Shown here piece after piece: positions 5,464-8,152 of a DNA stretch of 8,152 nt (its first letter is position 1; every line of letters begins with the position of its first letter). The notes under the pieces are model-generated. The model ran no database searches, was not told where the DNA came from, and worked only from the letters and a program-made list of their open reading frames with translations. Source of the stretch: Thermoplasmatota archaeon (lineage in GTDB: Archaea > Thermoplasmatota > E2 > JACPAO01 > JAHFTW01); assembly GCA_028289805.1 (NCBI GenBank), contig JANQNI010000121.1:1-8152 (forward strand). The letters are read 5' to 3'. A program made the position numbers and the translations under genes.

Positions 5464-5490
5464 ACCGCCGCCGCCTCGGCGCCCAACGCC

Positions 5491-8152
5491 ATGGCCGTGG
5501 ACCCCGAACTGGCCAAGATGTTCGACCTCGCGTTCTTCCGCGACAACGGGTGGATGCGCAAGACATGCCCCACCTGCCAGGACGCCTTCTGGACCCTGGA
5601 GCCCCAGCGGAGCCTGTGCGGCGACTCCACGTGCGAGGAGTACCAGTTCCTGGGCGACCCCCTGACGGACGACCCGATGGGCCTGGCCGAGATGCGCGAG
5701 GCGTTCCTGGCGTACTGGGAGGGCCACGGCCACGCCCGCGTGCCGCGCAACCCCGTCGTGGCGCGCTGGCGCGACGACCTGTACCTGAACATCGCGTCCA
5801 TCGCCAACTACCAGCCGCACACGACCTCCGGCGAGGTGCCGCCGCCGGCCAACCCCCTCGTCGTCTCCCAGCCCTGCATCCGCCTCAACGACCTCTCCAA
5901 CATCGGCCGCAGCGGGCGCCACTTCAGCTGCTTCGAGATGATGGGCCACCACGCCTTCAACCGCAGCGACTGGGGCGAGCACTACTGGACCGAGGAGTGC
6001 GTCGGCAAGGGCCACGCCTTCCTCACCGACGCCCTGGGCCTCGACGGCACGCGCATCACGTACAAGGAGAGCCTGTGGAGCGGCGGCGGCAACGCCGGCC
6101 CCTGCTTCGAGGTGTTCGCCGGCGGCCTGGAGGTCGCCACCCTCGTCTTCATGTGCCTGGAGCAGGACGACGACGGTCCCTTCGACGTCAAGGGCGAGAC
6201 GTACGCGATGATGGACCTGCGCATCATCGACACCGGCTGGGGGCTGGAGCGCCTCGCCTGGGCCAGCACCGGCACCCCCACCGCCTACGACACGGTCTTC
6301 CCCGACGCCATCGAGCACGTCAAGGCCCTCGCCACCGTCCCCATCGCCGACGACGAGCGGGGCCGCCGGCTCGTGGAGATGCACGCCCGCGTCCAGGGCG
6401 TCCTGAACCTCGACATCGGCACCAGCCTCGACGGCCTGCGCCAGGAGGTCATCGCCCGCCTGAAGGAGCACGGCCTCGACACCGACGCCGACGAACTGGA
6501 GCGCGTCATGGGCCCCATCGAGGCGATGTACGGCCTCTGCGACCACCTGCGCTGCCTCAGCTTCATGGTCGGCGACGGCGTCGTGCCGGGCAACGTCAAG
6601 TCCGGCTACCTGATGCGCCTCGTCTTCCGCCGCGCCTTCCGCTACCTGGACCGGTTGGGCATCCAGACGCCCCTGTCCGACCTGCTCGCGTGGAACCTGG
6701 AGCGGATGCTCGACCAGTTCCCCGAGTTCGAGGACGCGATCCCCCGCGCCCGCGAGATGGCCGACCTGGAGTTCGAGCGCTACAACGAGAGCCGCGAGCG
6801 CGGCCTGCGCCTCGTCGAGCGGACCCTGAAGAAGAAGCCCGAACTGTCCGTGGACGACCTCGTGGAGTTCTACGACACCCACGGCCTCGGCCCCAACACC
6901 GTCGCCGAGGCCGCCGCCAAGGTGGGTGTTCGGGTCGAGGTCCCCGACACCTTCGACGCGCTGATCGCCGAGCGGCACTCGTCGGAGAAGAAGACCAAGG
7001 CGAAGGCGCTCGTCCCCGAGGGCGTCCCCGCCACCCGGCGCATCTTCTACGAGGAAGAGGGGCAGTGGCAGCAGGAGTTCGAGGCGGAGGTGACGTGGGT
7101 TGGCAGCGGGACCTCGCCCGCGGGCTCCCCTGAGACGCTCGTCGTGTTGGACCAGACCTGCTTCTTCCACGACACCGGCGGCCAGCCCGGCGACCGCGGG
7201 GTGCTGACCCTCGCGGACGGTGCCCGACTGCGCGTCACGAACACCACCAAGGACGGCGACCAGGTCGTGCACCATTGCCGACTGCTGGAGCCGGCCGACG
7301 ACGTGGCCGCCGTGGATTCGGTGGCGAGCATCCATGCAGGCACCAAGGTCCACGGCACCATCGACTGGTCCCTCCGCATGGACCACACCCGCAGCCACAC
7401 CGCCACCCACGTCATGAACCAGACCGTCCGCCGCGTCCTCGGCGCCCACTCCTGGCAGGCGGGCACCCAGAAGTACGCCGACTGCGCCCGCGTGGACATG
7501 ACGCACTACCGACGCCCGACGCGCGAGGAACTGCACGACATCGAACGGTTGGCCAACGAGGTCGTCATGCAGGGCCGCCTCGTGACACGGGAGTGGTGGA
7601 AGCGCCACGAGGCGGAGGCCCGGTGGGGCATGCAGCTCCTCCAGGGCGGCATCCCGAAGGGGACGGACGTGCGCGTGGTGCGCATCGGCGCGGCCCCCGA
7701 CGGCTCCGACCCCGAGGACTACGACGTGGAGTACTGCGGCGGCACCCACTGCGCCACCACGTCCCAGGTCGGCCCCATCAAGATGTTCCGCACGGAGCGC
7801 ATCCAGGACGGCGTCGAGCGGTTCGAGTACAGCGCGGGCCCGCACGGCGTCGCGCGCTGGCAGACCCAGGACGACCTGGTGCGGGACGCCGCGCAGGAAC
7901 TGCGCGTCGCCCCCGCCGAGGTGCCCGCCGCCGCCAAGCGGTTCTACGCGGAGTGGAAGGAGCGCGGCAAGCTGCTGGAGGAGGTCCAGAAGCAACTGGC
8001 CGACCTGAAGGCCGCCGCGGCGGCCGGCGACGCGGAGGAGGTGGGCGGCGTGCGCATCATCGTCGACGGCGGCCTCGACCCCGGCGCCATGCAGAAGACC
8101 GCCGCCAACCTCGTGGCCGAACCCAAGACCGTCGTGCTGCTCGCGGCCCCCG
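5491..8152 (+). CDS. alaS: Alanyl-tRNA synthetase, archaeal type (C-terminus cut by window)
   Basis: This cytoplasmic enzyme attaches Ala to tRNA-Ala and hydrolyses misacylated Ser/Gly-tRNA. About 887 codons are visible with no stop; archaeal AlaRS is usually about 900-920 aa, so only the tail is missing. The N-terminus has the archaeal cysteine knuckle CPTC (26-29), Cys43 and Cys48, before EYQFLGDP. Class II motif 2 lies around CIRLNDLSNIGRSGRHF (129-145), the archaeal signature GGGNAGP at 198-204, and motif 3 GWGLERLAWASTGTPTAYD at 249-267. The editing domain shows FFHDTGGQPGD (588-598), HTATH (His636, His640) and CGGTH (Cys749, His753), the four zinc ligands. A coiled coil at about 811-850 leads to a DHHA1-like C-Ala domain (from about 852). 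All key residues are intact. The ATG is supported by family start and by a TATA-like element 35 nt upstream; no Shine-Dalgarno sequence is present. Confidence 0.97.
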   Translation, partial: MAVDPELAKMFDLAFFRDNGWMRKTCPTCQDAFWTLEPQRSLCGDSTCEEYQFLGDPLTDDPMGLAEMREAFLAYWEGHGHARVPRNPVVARWRDDLYLNIASIANYQPHTTSGEVPPPANPLVVSQPCIRLNDLSNIGRSGRHFSCFEMMGHHAFNRSDWGEHYWTEECVGKGHAFLTDALGLDGTRITYKESLWSGGGNAGPCFEVFAGGLEVATLVFMCLEQDDDGPFDVKGETYAMMDLRIIDTGWGLERLAWASTGTPTAYDTVFPDAIEHVKALATVPIADDERGRRLVEMHARVQGVLNLDIGTSLDGLRQEVIARLKEHGLDTDADELERVMGPIEAMYGLCDHLRCLSFMVGDGVVPGNVKSGYLMRLVFRRAFRYLDRLGIQTPLSDLLAWNLERMLDQFPEFEDAIPRAREMADLEFERYNESRERGLRLVERTLKKKPELSVDDLVEFYDTHGLGPNTVAEAAAKVGVRVEVPDTFDALIAERHSSEKKTKAKALVPEGVPATRRIFYEEEGQWQQEFEAEVTWVGSGTSPAGSPETLVVLDQTCFFHDTGGQPGDRGVLTLADGARLRVTNTTKDGDQVVHHCRLLEPADDVAAVDSVASIHAGTKVHGTIDWSLRMDHTRSHTATHVMNQTVRRVLGAHSWQAGTQKYADCARVDMTHYRRPTREELHDIERLANEVVMQGRLVTREWWKRHEAEARWGMQLLQGGIPKGTDVRVVRIGAAPDGSDPEDYDVEYCGGTHCATTSQVGPIKMFRTERIQDGVERFEYSAGPHGVARWQTQDDLVRDAAQELRVAPAEVPAAAKRFYAEWKERGKLLEEVQKQLADLKAAAAAGDAEEVGGVRIIVDGGLDPGAMQKTAANLVAEPKTVVLLAAP

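Noticed and set aside
3596..5665. 689-aa open frame on the plus strand opposite the hydrolase gene
   Set aside because: It is Gly/Val/Asp/His-rich shadow sequence overlapping a hydrolase with signal peptide and catalytic triad; it also crosses the divergent promoter into alaS in the wrong frame.
5109..7133. 674-aa plus-strand open frame overlapping alaS
   Set aside because: It is an Arg/Pro-rich out-of-frame reading of alaS that crosses the hydrolase start and the intergenic region.
5461..7995. 844-aa open frame on the minus strand opposite alaS
   Set aside because: It lies antisense to a fully recognisable alaS with all family motifs, and its sequence is low-complexity Val/Gly/Ala/Asp/His-rich text, typical of antisense frames in GC-rich DNA.
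2097..8152. DHHA1 domains in both the RecJ-like protein and the AlaRS C-terminus as a sign of linked function
   Set aside because: DHHA1 is a normal part of both families, so its presence in two neighbouring genes is likely coincidence.

Overview
The window comes from a very GC-rich archaeal chromosome. Three features point to Archaea: an archaeal-type 20S proteasome beta subunit, the archaeal form of alanyl-tRNA synthetase (N-terminal four-cysteine knuckle and the GGGNAGP signature), and start regions with a TATA-like element about 30-36 nt before the start codon and no Shine-Dalgarno sequence (leaderless style). A euryarchaeal lineage such as Thermoplasmatota or its relatives is my best guess, but the sequence alone does not fix this.

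Layout, left to right. Six genes lie in tandem on the minus strand, so they are read from right to left: a CocE/S15-type secreted lipoprotein hydrolase (3698-5374), a RecJ-like DHH/DHHA1 phosphoesterase (2097-3620), a small secreted protein of unknown function (1399-1986), a five-helix membrane protein of unknown function (729-1337), the proteasome beta subunit psmB (46-654), and the first 16 codons of another gene (1-49) that overlaps the psmB stop by ATGA. On the plus strand a divergent alaS starts at 5491 and runs off the right edge with about 887 codons visible. No tRNA, rRNA, IS element, CRISPR array or other mobile DNA is visible, and no gene-free stretch exceeds about 120 bases.

The genes are mostly housekeeping: protein turnover, tRNA charging, and DNA (or RNA) end processing. 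Two uncharacterised envelope proteins sit between the RecJ-like gene and psmB. They do not form an obvious pathway together. Most genes seem to have their own promoter; only psmB and its downstream partner look translationally coupled, and that partner has a good Shine-Dalgarno sequence.

The most interesting non-coding DNA is the AT-rich gap (about 43% GC over 1981-2100) upstream of the small secreted protein, which holds three dyads, one abutting the likely TATA box. Next is the 116-bp divergent hydrolase/alaS region, with a 9-bp inverted repeat. I see no convincing novel multi-gene system. The candidates for follow-up are a propeptide-less proteasome beta subunit, a PCNA-binding-like tail on the RecJ homologue, and the two unknown envelope proteins.
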